Below are positions 14,083 through 22,327 of a stretch of DNA of 24,220 nt, one piece after another (within the stretch, counting starts at the first letter, position 1; every line of letters begins with the position of its first letter). The translations under genes and the position numbers were made by a program. Source of the DNA: Catenibacterium mitsuoka_A. GTDB lineage: Bacteria > Bacillota_I > Bacilli_A > Erysipelotrichales > Coprobacillaceae. The notes under the pieces are model-generated. The model was given only the letters and a program-made list of their open reading frames with translations. It had not been told where the DNA came from and searched no databases. The stretch is taken from assembly GCF_964259225.1 (NCBI RefSeq), contig NZ_CAXVKN010000034.1. One strand, 5' to 3'.

Positions 14083-16599
14083 ATGAAACAATTAACACTT
14101 GGAATGGTGGCTCATGTTGATGCAGGTAAAACCACATTAAGTGAGTCATTACTCTATACGACAGGGACAATAAAACATCAGGGTCGTGTTGATCATAAAG
14201 ATACATTCCTTGACTATAATACACAGGAAAGAGAAAGAGGAATCACTATCTTTTCTAAGGTTTCTTCTCTTAATTATAAGAATAACCATTTCACATTTAT
14301 TGATACACCAGGGCATGCTGATTTTAGTGGAGAAATGGAACGTGCATTAAGTGTTCTTGATTATGCAATAGTGATTATCAATGGTTTAGATGGTGTACAG
14401 GCGCACACTAAAACGATCTGGAACTTATTAGATCACTATCATGTACCAGCCTTCATCTTTGTGAATAAAATGGATTTAACACATTATACAAAAGAAGAAC
14501 TATTGGACTCTTTATCACAATTGTCTCCTCACATCATGGACATGAGTGCTTCTGAAGAAGATATTGCAGCACTGGATGAAGAGATGATAGAAGAATATTT
14601 AGAAACAGGATCTTTAAAAGATGCATCTATCGCAAAAGCGATTTCTAATAGACATCTTTATCCACTTTATTTTGGTAGTGCACTTAAGAATCAAGGTGTC
14701 AATGAATTACTGGATGCCTTGGACCGTTATACTTTAGAAAAAGAACCACAGAAAGAATTATCTGCACAGGTCTTTAAGATTACCAGAGATGAAAGAGGAG
14801 AACGTCTTGTCTTTATTAAGATCACTGGTGGCAGGCTTCATGTACGTGATACAATCCATGATGAAAAGATTCACCAAATCAGGTTATATCAAGGGAACCA
14901 TTATACTCTCGTAGAAGAAGCCTCTCAGAATGATATTGTAGCCTTAACAGGTATTAAGAAGCTTCAGGCAGGGGATTATATTGGATTAGGACATGTGATT
15001 CATTCAACACTTAGACCTTCCATGTTATATTCAATTCAACCGTCTAAAGAAGCAGATATTAACCATTTCTTTTCTTCTTTAAAGGTATTAGGTGAAGAAG
15101 AGCCATTACTTCATTTAAAACTCTTTGATGATCATGCCCAAGTTTCTTTAATGGGTGAAGTACAGATAGATATTCTTAAACAATTAATGAAAGATCGTTT
15201 TAATGAAGATATCACAGTAGATGAAGGAGAAGTCGCTTATCTAGAAACAATCAAAGAACCAATAGAAGGGGTAGGACACTTTGAACCACTCAGACACTAT
15301 AGTGAAGTCCATCTTTACTTAGAACCACTTCCTCAAGGTTCAGGACTTGTCTTTGATAATCAATGTCAGAATAATTTAGAAGAAAGATATCAAAATCTCA
15401 TCATGACCCACTTACAGGAAAAAGAACACTTAGGTGTGCTCACAGGTTCTCCTATTACAGACATGAAAATCACACTTTTAGGTGGTAAAGCCCACTTAAA
15501 ACATACAGAAGGAGGAGACTTCAGAGAAGCCACTTATCGTGCTATTAGACAAGGGTTAAAAATGACTGAATCAGTTATTTTAGAACCCTATTATAAATAT
15601 GAATTAGTCATTCCTACAGAGTCGTTGAGTAAGGTCTACTATGCATTAGAAGATTATCCAACACCTACTGTAGTTAATGAGAATAATGATATTACAACAC
15701 TTCATGGAGAAGCACCTGTCTTATTCTTGACTCACTATCAAAAAGAACTTCTGACTTCCACAAAAGGCAAAGGACAGCTTTTCTTCTTAGATACATTCTA
15801 TGCACCAGTAGAAAATCAGAAAGAAGTGATGACTCAATGTGATTATGATAGTGAATCAGATTTAGATAATCCTACAGGTTCTATCTTCTGTTCACATGGT
15901 GCAGGATATTATGTCCCTTATGATGAAGTAAGAGAGAAGATGCATTTACCTCTTTATAGTGCAATGAAACAGGAACATACTTATACACATAATCCTGTAC
16001 ATATTAGTGATGAAGAACTTAAAAGAGTATATGAACGTACCTATGGTCCACTGGAAACAAAACTTGCAAGTGACTACTATAAACCAAAACAAAATCATGT
16101 CTCTTCTAATACAGTACAGGTATTAGATGAATATTTGATTGTGGATGGATATAATGTCATCTTTGCCTGGGATGAACTGAAAGAACTTGCGAAAGAAAAC
16201 CTAGGTAGTGCAAGAGATAAGCTTATTGATATACTGATGAGCTATAAAGGGTATCGTGGCTGTCATATGATCCTTGTCTTTGACGCTTATAAGGTTCCAC
16301 AGAATAAAGGCAAGAGTCATATGTATCATGATATGGAAATCGTTTATACAAAAGAAGGACAGACAGCCGATGCTTATATTGAAAGCATCACAAAACAGAT
16401 GGCAGGGCAATATCGTCTTGTGGTTGCGACAAGTGATAATCTTGAACAGAAAATTGTGTTAGGTCATGGGGCGACACGTATCTCATCAAGAGAATTACTT
16501 CAGGATGTTATTTCTCGTTCTAAAATACAAAAAGAAGAATTTGAAAGAAAAAATCCCCAAATGCATAGTTATGCATTTGAGGATCTCAAGAAGTCTTAG
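14083..16599 (+). CDS. EF-G/TetM-like translational GTPase fused to a Rae1/YacP-like NYN ribonuclease domain
   Basis: This 838-residue protein has two parts. Residues 1 to about 640 are an EF-G-type GTPase close to ribosomal protection proteins: AHVDAGKTT (10-18), RERGITI (50-56), DTPGH (74-78), NKMD (128-131), then EF-G-like domains II to V, including FCSHGAGYYVPYDEV. A linker of about 40 residues leads to a C-terminal YacP-type NYN domain (about 681-815). It has DGYN (688-691), ARDKLIDILMSYKGYRG, VFDAYK with D734, QTADAYIE with D763, TSDNLEQ with D785, and SSREL. In Bacillus, free-standing YacP (Rae1) cuts mRNA in the ribosomal A site. The fusion could put the nuclease on ribosomes through the GTPase. 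The start at 14083 has AGAGGTGA upstream; a TTG at 14080 is too close to it. Tetracycline resistance is not implied. The domains are clear; the joint function is inferred. Confidence 0.87.
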   Translation: MKQLTLGMVAHVDAGKTTLSESLLYTTGTIKHQGRVDHKDTFLDYNTQERERGITIFSKVSSLNYKNNHFTFIDTPGHADFSGEMERALSVLDYAIVIINGLDGVQAHTKTIWNLLDHYHVPAFIFVNKMDLTHYTKEELLDSLSQLSPHIMDMSASEEDIAALDEEMIEEYLETGSLKDASIAKAISNRHLYPLYFGSALKNQGVNELLDALDRYTLEKEPQKELSAQVFKITRDERGERLVFIKITGGRLHVRDTIHDEKIHQIRLYQGNHYTLVEEASQNDIVALTGIKKLQAGDYIGLGHVIHSTLRPSMLYSIQPSKEADINHFFSSLKVLGEEEPLLHLKLFDDHAQVSLMGEVQIDILKQLMKDRFNEDITVDEGEVAYLETIKEPIEGVGHFEPLRHYSEVHLYLEPLPQGSGLVFDNQCQNNLEERYQNLIMTHLQEKEHLGVLTGSPITDMKITLLGGKAHLKHTEGGDFREATYRAIRQGLKMTESVILEPYYKYELVIPTESLSKVYYALEDYPTPTVVNENNDITTLHGEAPVLFLTHYQKELLTSTKGKGQLFFLDTFYAPVENQKEVMTQCDYDSESDLDNPTGSIFCSHGAGYYVPYDEVREKMHLPLYSAMKQEHTYTHNPVHISDEELKRVYERTYGPLETKLASDYYKPKQNHVSSNTVQVLDEYLIVDGYNVIFAWDELKELAKENLGSARDKLIDILMSYKGYRGCHMILVFDAYKVPQNKGKSHMYHDMEIVYTKEGQTADAYIESITKQMAGQYRLVVATSDNLEQKIVLGHGATRISSRELLQDVISRSKIQKEEFERKNPQMHSYAFEDLKKS
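16549..16579 (-). terminator. Candidate terminator of the csoR-copA transcript
   Basis: CAAATGCAT (16558-16566) pairs with ATGCATTTG (16571-16579). On the minus strand the stem is followed by GGGATTTTTTC. It lies inside the 3' end of the convergent GTPase-nuclease gene, 31 bp past the copA stop. Confidence 0.45.
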
Positions 16600-16611
16600 G
16601 ACTTCTTTTTT
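16588..16611 (+). terminator. Intrinsic terminator of the GTPase-nuclease gene
   Basis: AAGAAGTC (16588-16595) pairs with GACTTCTT (16600-16607). The loop TTAG contains the stop codon, and T residues continue to 16611, overlapping the end of copA on the other strand. Confidence 0.8.
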
Positions 16612-16819
16612 ATTTGATGTTTGTAACTGTATAATCTTTATCTTCTACAGTTTTCTTTAAGACATCATCAGATACTTCTTTGCTTAAAGTGACAACTGCA
16701 GTGCCTTTTTCATGACTTACATCAGCACTTTCTACACCATCTACAGCTTCTAATGCTTTCTTTACAGCCATTTCACAATGACCACACATCATACCAGTAA
16801 TTTCTAAAGTTTTTTCCAT
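16610..16819 (-). CDS. Possible separately translated CopZ-like copper chaperone (internal start within copA)
   Basis: The last 69 codons of copA form a complete heavy-metal-associated domain: MEKTLEITGMMCGHCEMAVK at the start, then a typical beta-alpha-beta-beta-alpha-beta run. An in-frame ATG at 16819 is preceded by GGAG (16832-16829) nine bases upstream. The preceding coding sequence is A/G-rich and encodes only lysine and glutamate, as expected of a former spacer. A free chaperone could therefore be made from the same mRNA. This would parallel copA genes elsewhere that yield a separate CopZ. Whether both products occur is not known. Confidence 0.45.
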   Translation of the reverse strand: MEKTLEITGMMCGHCEMAVKKALEAVDGVESADVSHEKGTAVVTLSKEVSDDVLKKTVEDKDYTVTNIK

Positions 16820-19072
16820 TGTTTTTTTCTCCTTTTTCTTTCTTTTTATATCTTTTGATGCATCGTGCATAGAGAAAGTATTGAGTCTCAACGCATTCAT
16901 ACATACAAAGAAACTAGATAAACTCATGGCAGCAGCCCCTAACATAGGACTCATCTGCCATCCTGTTAAGTGAATAAATACACCAGCAGCAACAGGAATA
17001 CAAATCGCATTATAGAAAAATGCCCAGAATAAGTTTTCATGGATATTTCTTAATGTCGCACGAGAGAGTCTAATAGCAGCAGTGACATCTGTCAGCTTAC
17101 TATTCATTAAGACAACATCAGCAGCATCTATCGCAATATCAGTACCTGCCCCAATCGCAATTCCAATATCCGCACGTGTAAGGGCAGGTGCATCATTGAT
17201 TCCATCACCCACCATAGCTACTTTACCATGCTTCTGTAAATCTCTAATAACACTCTCTTTACCATCAGGTAATACGCCTGCAATCACTTCATCCACACCA
17301 GCTTTTTTACCAATTGCATCTGCAGTCTTCTTGTTGTCACCTGTCAACATTACAACTTGAATACCCATATTCTGCATTTCTTTAATAGCCTGAGGGCTAT
17401 CTTCCTTCATTGTATCAGCCACACAGATCATACCAAGATAAGTATCATCATAACTAAAGAATAGAGGTGTCTTACCTTCCATTGCCTTGTCAGATGCCTG
17501 TTTCATCATTTCTTCAGGAATATGTTTTTCCATCATCTTGATGCTTCCACCTAATACTTCTTTACCGTGAATTAACCCTCTTAACCCATGACCAGGTAAT
17601 ATCTCGAAGTCTTCAACATCTTCACTACCTTGATAATAATCAGTCACAGCTTTACCAAGAGGATGTTCACTCTTTTTTTCTAGACTAGAAGCATAATTTA
17701 ATAGTATTTCTTTTTCTATCTTATAAGGGACCACGTCAGTCACTACAGGAGTTCCTTTTGTGATTGTACCTGTCTTATCTAATGCAATAATATCAACAGA
17801 TCCTGCCACTTCTAATGATTCAGATGTCTTAAACAAGATACCATGCTTTGCGCCCATACCATTACCTACCATAATAGCCACGGGTGTCGCAAGACCAAGT
17901 GCACATGGACATGAAATAACTAAAACAGAAATAGCACGCGCAATAGAGAATCCAATACTCTTTCCTAGAATCATCCAGACAATAAATGTGACTAACGCAA
18001 TACCGATAATCACAGGTACAAAGATACCAGAGACTTGATCGGCTTTCTTTGCGATAGGTGCTTTAGTAGAGGCTGCATCACTCACCATCTGAATGATCTG
18101 TGAAAGTGTTGTATCCTCACCTACACGAGTGGCACGTACTTTAATAAAGCCTGACTGATTAAGTGTTGCACCTGATATTGTATCATTTACTGTTTTATCA
18201 ACAGGAATACTTTCACCTGTTAAGGCAGATTCATCAATAGCTGTAGAACCTTCCACAATCACACCATCGACAGGAATATTTTCACCCGGTCTTACTACAA
18301 ACAAATCACCCTTATTCACTTCATCAATACTTACAGTGACTTCTTTATTATCTTTAATAATGACTGCAGTCTGAGGCGCAAGATCCATTAAGCTCTTTAA
18401 GGCATCTGTAGTACGTCCTTTAGACATTGCCTCTAACATCTTACCAACAGTAATTAAAGTAGGAATCATTGCCGCAGATTCAAAATAGAGATCATGTCCT
18501 AAACTCATCACCTTCATCATCTGTCCCTGGCTCATGGCATCAATCATTAAATATAAAACAACTAAGCTATAACCAAAAGCAGCACTAGACCCTAATGCGA
18601 CCAAAGCATCCATGTTAGGGGATAATTGAAATAAACTCTTATACCCATTAATAAAGAATGCTTTATTAATGACTAAAATAATAATAGTCAATAACATTTC
18701 TGTTACTGCAAGAGATACATGATTCTCCAAAAACGAAGGTACAGGCCATTTCCACATCATATGACCCATAGATAAATACATTAATAGTATTAAGAATATT
18801 AGAGAAGTAATCAATCTCCTCTTTAGTTTTGGTGTCTCATGATCCACTAAAGAATCATCTTTTACCTTTTCAACACCTTTTTCACTTGCACCATATCCAA
18901 TATTCTCAATTGCCTGAATAATAGATTCAGAAGATGCTGTTCCTTCTACGCCCATAGAATTTGTAAGTAAAGAAACAGAACAGCTATCTACACCATTAAT
19001 ATGAGCTACAGTTTTTTCAATACGATTGGCACACGCTGCACAACTCATACCAGTAATATTATATTGTTTCAT
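16610..19072 (-). CDS. copA: Copper-exporting P1B-type ATPase with C-terminal CopZ-like domain
   Basis: This 820-residue membrane ATPase pumps copper(I) out of the cytoplasm. In order it has an N-terminal heavy-metal domain with GMSCAAC (8-14), membrane helices from about residue 87, the actuator TGES (285-288), and the CPC metal site in the membrane (388-390). DKTGT (432-436, phosphorylated aspartate), the HP pair (470-471), GDGINDAP (622-629) and a final MSLSS helix follow. After a lysine-rich linker (741-750) comes an extra 69-residue chaperone domain starting at M752, with GMMCGHC (760-766). A second metal domain at the C-terminus is unusual and looks like a fused copZ. The gene overlaps the csoR stop codon by four bases, so translation is coupled. 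Confidence 0.94.
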   Translation of the reverse strand: MKQYNITGMSCAACANRIEKTVAHINGVDSCSVSLLTNSMGVEGTASSESIIQAIENIGYGASEKGVEKVKDDSLVDHETPKLKRRLITSLIFLILLMYLSMGHMMWKWPVPSFLENHVSLAVTEMLLTIIILVINKAFFINGYKSLFQLSPNMDALVALGSSAAFGYSLVVLYLMIDAMSQGQMMKVMSLGHDLYFESAAMIPTLITVGKMLEAMSKGRTTDALKSLMDLAPQTAVIIKDNKEVTVSIDEVNKGDLFVVRPGENIPVDGVIVEGSTAIDESALTGESIPVDKTVNDTISGATLNQSGFIKVRATRVGEDTTLSQIIQMVSDAASTKAPIAKKADQVSGIFVPVIIGIALVTFIVWMILGKSIGFSIARAISVLVISCPCALGLATPVAIMVGNGMGAKHGILFKTSESLEVAGSVDIIALDKTGTITKGTPVVTDVVPYKIEKEILLNYASSLEKKSEHPLGKAVTDYYQGSEDVEDFEILPGHGLRGLIHGKEVLGGSIKMMEKHIPEEMMKQASDKAMEGKTPLFFSYDDTYLGMICVADTMKEDSPQAIKEMQNMGIQVVMLTGDNKKTADAIGKKAGVDEVIAGVLPDGKESVIRDLQKHGKVAMVGDGINDAPALTRADIGIAIGAGTDIAIDAADVVLMNSKLTDVTAAIRLSRATLRNIHENLFWAFFYNAICIPVAAGVFIHLTGWQMSPMLGAAAMSLSSFFVCMNALRLNTFSMHDASKDIKRKKKEKKTMEKTLEITGMMCGHCEMAVKKALEAVDGVESADVSHEKGTAVVTLSKEVSDDVLKKTVEDKDYTVTNIK
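16829..16832 (-). promoter_or_regulatory. Internal ribosome binding site before the CopZ-like domain
   Basis: GGAG on the minus strand, within AAAAAGGAG, is followed by a run of seven A residues and the ATG at 16819. The spacing of nine bases is suitable for initiation. The A-run could also allow polymerase slippage. Confidence 0.5.
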
Positions 19073-19374
19073 TTCATCACCTTCTGTAATACTTTTACTA
19101 ATTCATCAATTGTTTCATCATGACCTTCTTTAATATCATCCACAACACATGTCTTAATATGCTTTGCAAGTAATTCTTTATTAAAACTATTCAAAGCTGC
19201 ATTGACTGCAGAAACCTGAATCAAAATATCAGGACAATAGGCATTCTTCTCAACCATGCCCTCAATTCCTCGAATCTGACCTTCGATACGTTTGAGGCGA
19301 TTCATGAGTTTTTTCTTCTCTTCTTCACTACGATCCTTATGACGTTCACTACAACAGCAATCTTTTTTATCCAT
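19069..19374 (-). CDS. csoR: CsoR-family copper-sensing repressor
   Basis: This 101-residue all-helical DNA-binding repressor releases its operator on binding copper(I). The ligand set C47, H72 and C76 (AYCPDIL, KHIKTC) is the standard CsoR arrangement, and RLKRIEGQIRGIEGM is the family signature. An extra CCC at residues 6-8 may add metal binding. The start at 19374 follows AGGAGGTG with correct spacing; the longer frame from 19449 runs back through the operator and promoter and is rejected. It is the first gene of csoR-copA, overlapping copA by four bases. The operator at 19398-19416 shows self-regulation. Confidence 0.93.
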   Translation of the reverse strand: MDKKDCCCSERHKDRSEEEKKKLMNRLKRIEGQIRGIEGMVEKNAYCPDILIQVSAVNAALNSFNKELLAKHIKTCVVDDIKEGHDETIDELVKVLQKVMK

Positions 19375-19393
19375 TATTTCACCTCCTGTTCCA

Positions 19394-19422
19394 ATCATAT
19401 ACCCTGTAGGGGTATACGTCAA
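19394..19422 (-). promoter_or_regulatory. Promoter of csoR-copA
   Basis: On the minus strand TTGACG (19422-19417) and TATGAT (19399-19394) are separated by exactly 17 bp. The spacer is filled by the copper operator, so bound CsoR would block RNA polymerase directly. Confidence 0.8.
19398..19416. promoter_or_regulatory. CsoR-type operator palindrome
   Basis: TATACCC, five bases, GGGTATA form a perfect 19-bp palindrome with the G/C-tract arms typical of CsoR sites. It lies between the -35 and -10 of csoR-copA and about 22 bp upstream of the yybS -10, so copper might also influence yybS slightly. Confidence 0.8.
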
Positions 19423-19437
19423 GTGATGTGATTGTTG

Positions 19438-19443
19438 TATAAT
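19438..19443 (+). promoter_or_regulatory. Candidate -10 element for yybS-gdpP-rplI-dnaB
   Basis: TATAAT lies 21 bp before the yybS start. No strong -35 is visible at normal spacing; the -35 region would touch the csoR promoter. Confidence 0.4.
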
Positions 19444-19464
19444 GACCACAAGGAGAAATGAATT

Positions 19465-20355
19465 ATGAAAACAAATAAACTCGTGCAGGGTGCACTCATC
19501 GCATCACTCTTTGGTGTCCTTGCAGTACTCAATACAATGACAGGTACGATGTTTGATAGCTTAATTGGCTATGGAATGGCTATTCCTATGGCTATTTATA
19601 GCTATAAGACAGGACTGAAAGAAGCTTTAATGACTTCAGTTGCTTCTATGGTCATTGCCTTCCTATTTGGAACACTCAGTTATGTATTAATTGTCCTCTC
19701 ATCACTTGGTATGGGAACAGTTGTAGGGCTATGTTTAAAAAATAAAGCTAAGAAAGAAACAATGTTGGTGCTTGGTGCTACATTCTTCTTTTTATCTGAC
19801 TTTTTATATTTCTATGTATTCTCAGGAGTACTAGGTATTAACTTACTCACTGAAGCAAAAGAAATGTATAACCAGATTATTGCGACTGTGCCTTCTTTAT
19901 CAAGTGCTTTTACTTTCCAGAACTTCTATAATCTCATTCCACTCTCTATACTCATCATGTCATTCTTACAGAGTTATCTAGTCATGATGTTATGTGCACT
20001 ATTCTTTAAACGCTTAAGAATACCTTTTGATATGAGTATTCATATTGCGACATTTAGATTCAGTCCTAAAATGGGATATATTCTAGCAATTATGCTTGCA
20101 GGTAGTATGATTGCGAGACAATATTTTGGAAATGTTGTTATTGTACAATATATCTATTTTATTAGTATCTTAGGATTTATGGTGGATGGACTTGCTTTCC
20201 TCTCTTTTTATCTTATTATCAGAAACCATGGACGTTATTCTAACTTACTTATATTTTTAGTATTCATTCCGTTCCTACAGACACTATTAGTGATTTTAGG
20301 AATTATTGATATATTTGTTGAAATACGTCAAATACTGTATAATAAGTATCAATAA
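19465..20355 (+). CDS. DUF2232 (YybS-like) integral membrane protein
   Basis: This 296-residue protein has about eight hydrophobic segments, recognisable as YybS/DUF2232 from its early LVQGALIASLFGVLAVL helix, its overall hydropathy and its place directly before gdpP. The family resembles small-molecule transporter S-components; no substrate is established. AAGGAG lies nine bases before the ATG. It begins the conserved order yybS-gdpP-rplI-dnaB, with 14 bp to gdpP, so they form one operon. Confidence 0.82.
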   Translation: MKTNKLVQGALIASLFGVLAVLNTMTGTMFDSLIGYGMAIPMAIYSYKTGLKEALMTSVASMVIAFLFGTLSYVLIVLSSLGMGTVVGLCLKNKAKKETMLVLGATFFFLSDFLYFYVFSGVLGINLLTEAKEMYNQIIATVPSLSSAFTFQNFYNLIPLSILIMSFLQSYLVMMLCALFFKRLRIPFDMSIHIATFRFSPKMGYILAIMLAGSMIARQYFGNVVIVQYIYFISILGFMVDGLAFLSFYLIIRNHGRYSNLLIFLVFIPFLQTLLVILGIIDIFVEIRQILYNKYQ

Positions 20356-20369
20356 GGAGGGCCTCTACA

Positions 20370-22325
20370 ATGACGAGAAAAGTTGCACAACTTAGAAATA
20401 TCTTTGTTCTTTTACTCGTATTTATTACCTTTGCGACCTTTGCGGCTTTTGGTATATTTCATCAGGCTTGGATGCTTCGTCTTGCGATATTTGTGGTTAT
20501 TACGAATGTAATCTACATATCGTTACTATTCTATATGGGCTACTTAATGGATCAAAACAGCTATTCAGTCAGTGATGCTTTAGGTATTGATGCAAAGAAT
20601 GCTTTGATCTATGGTGGCGTAGGATTGATTCAATATGATGAAAACAGAAACATTACATGGGTTTCAGACTTCTTAAAGGCATTAAATATCAATATTGTAG
20701 GAATCAAGCTATTAGAATGGCAGCCTACACTTGCTAGTCTTTTTGATGATGAAGATGTCAAAACAATAGAAGTCAAAGGAAAGAAATTCGAAGTATATAA
20801 TAGTGCGGATACAAGACTCATCTATATGAAGGATGTGACACAATATGTCTCTTTATCACAGGACTATGAAGATATGCAGGTATGCATGGGTTATATTACT
20901 GTGGATAACTATGATGAAATTATTGCGAATGTAGATGAATCACAGAAGGTAAAGATTCAAAATTTATGCCGTAGTACAATTACTGACTGGGCATATAAGA
21001 ATGGTATGATCATTAGACGTTATCAGACAGGTAAATACATTGTCTTCTTTAATGAACGTATCTATAAGAAACTTATTGAATCTAAATTCTCTATTTTGGA
21101 TGATTTCAAGAATGCGATAGAAGAATTAGATGTACTTATGACATTATCTATTGGTATTGGTAGAAGTACAAAGGTATTAAGAGAATTAGAAGAACTTGCT
21201 TCTTCAGCATTAAGCCTTGCTTATTCACGTGGTGGTGACCAGATTGCGATTAAGAGTGGTAAAGATCATGTACGTTACTTTGGTGGTAAAACAGATGCAT
21301 TTGAAACATCTTCTAAAGTACGTTCTCGTATTATGGCACAGTCTCTTGCCGGTCTTATTAGTCGTTCACGTAATGTCTTAGTTATGGGACATAAGAACTC
21401 AGATTTGGATTCATTTGGTGCTTCTCTTGCGGCTGCGCGTATTGCAGAGAATTTAGGTAAGAAAGCCAATATCGTAATTGACTATGAATCTCTTGAAGAA
21501 AAAACAAAAGGTGTCGTAGAAATGTTGAGAAGTAATCCTGATTATAAGGGTTTAATGTTGACTATTTCAGAAGCACTTGAAAAAACTAATAAAGATACTT
21601 TATTAATCTGTGTAGATAACCATAAGGATTCATTGGCTATTAGCCGTTCAGTACTTGATAAAGTAAAAAACAAGGTCATTATTGACCACCATCGTCGTAG
21701 TGAAGAATTTATTTCTTCACCGGTTCTCACATACTTAGAACCATCTGCATCCTCTACAGTAGAATTACTTGTAGAACTATTTGACTATCAGCAACATGAA
21801 ATTGAAATTTCATCACTTGATGCGACAGTTATGTATACAGGGATGCTAGTAGATACAAACTATTTCAGACAGCATGTGGGTACAAGAACATTCCAGTCAG
21901 CAGCTAAACTCAAAGAAGCACAGGCTGACTTAGCACTTGCATATGAATTATTAGAAGATTCATTTGAATGTATGAAAGAAATATTTGATATCACAGAATC
22001 AGCTTATCGTTATAAGGATAGATTCCTTATTGCGACAGGCAAAGATGACGAACTCAGTCGTTCTACTCTCGCAAAGGCTGCAAACCAATTAGTATATGTT
22101 TCTGGCATTTATGCTGCATTTGCGATAGGATATATATCTAAGAACACAGTGGCAATCAGCGCACGTAGTTCCAAAAAGATCAATGTCCAGATGATCATGG
22201 AAGATCTTAATGGTGGTGGTCATTTCTCTATGGCTGCCTGTCAGATTGAAAATGTGACGATCGAAGAAGCAAAAGAGAGATTAGAACATGCAATAGATGC
22301 ATATTTGGAAGATAGGGGTGTATAA
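20370..22325 (+). CDS. gdpP: Cyclic-di-AMP phosphodiesterase GdpP
   Basis: This 651-residue membrane enzyme cleaves c-di-AMP to pApA and so sets cell-wall and potassium homeostasis. Two transmembrane helices (about residues 9-29 and 36-58) are followed by a PAS-like region (about 75-160) and a degenerate GGDEF domain in which RGGDQ (287-291) replaces GGDEF. The DHH/DHHA1 catalytic part has H341, D345 and D347 in GHKNSDLDS, D416 in VDNHKD, DHH (439-441) and GGGH (615-618). All metal ligands expected of an active enzyme are present. GGAGG lies upstream of the ATG. The rplI start follows the stop by two bases. Confidence 0.95.
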   Translation: MTRKVAQLRNIFVLLLVFITFATFAAFGIFHQAWMLRLAIFVVITNVIYISLLFYMGYLMDQNSYSVSDALGIDAKNALIYGGVGLIQYDENRNITWVSDFLKALNINIVGIKLLEWQPTLASLFDDEDVKTIEVKGKKFEVYNSADTRLIYMKDVTQYVSLSQDYEDMQVCMGYITVDNYDEIIANVDESQKVKIQNLCRSTITDWAYKNGMIIRRYQTGKYIVFFNERIYKKLIESKFSILDDFKNAIEELDVLMTLSIGIGRSTKVLRELEELASSALSLAYSRGGDQIAIKSGKDHVRYFGGKTDAFETSSKVRSRIMAQSLAGLISRSRNVLVMGHKNSDLDSFGASLAAARIAENLGKKANIVIDYESLEEKTKGVVEMLRSNPDYKGLMLTISEALEKTNKDTLLICVDNHKDSLAISRSVLDKVKNKVIIDHHRRSEEFISSPVLTYLEPSASSTVELLVELFDYQQHEIEISSLDATVMYTGMLVDTNYFRQHVGTRTFQSAAKLKEAQADLALAYELLEDSFECMKEIFDITESAYRYKDRFLIATGKDDELSRSTLAKAANQLVYVSGIYAAFAIGYISKNTVAISARSSKKINVQMIMEDLNGGGHFSMAACQIENVTIEEAKERLEHAIDAYLEDRGV

Positions 22326-22327
22326 AT

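Noticed and set aside
14083..16599. Calling the large GTPase a tetracycline-resistance gene
   Set aside because: It is EF-G/TetM-like but about 200 residues longer than ribosomal protection proteins, with a nuclease domain; the G-motifs alone do not show drug resistance.
19375..19449. Longer N-terminus of CsoR from 19449
   Set aside because: It runs through the operator and both promoter boxes; AGGAGGTG marks the start at 19374.
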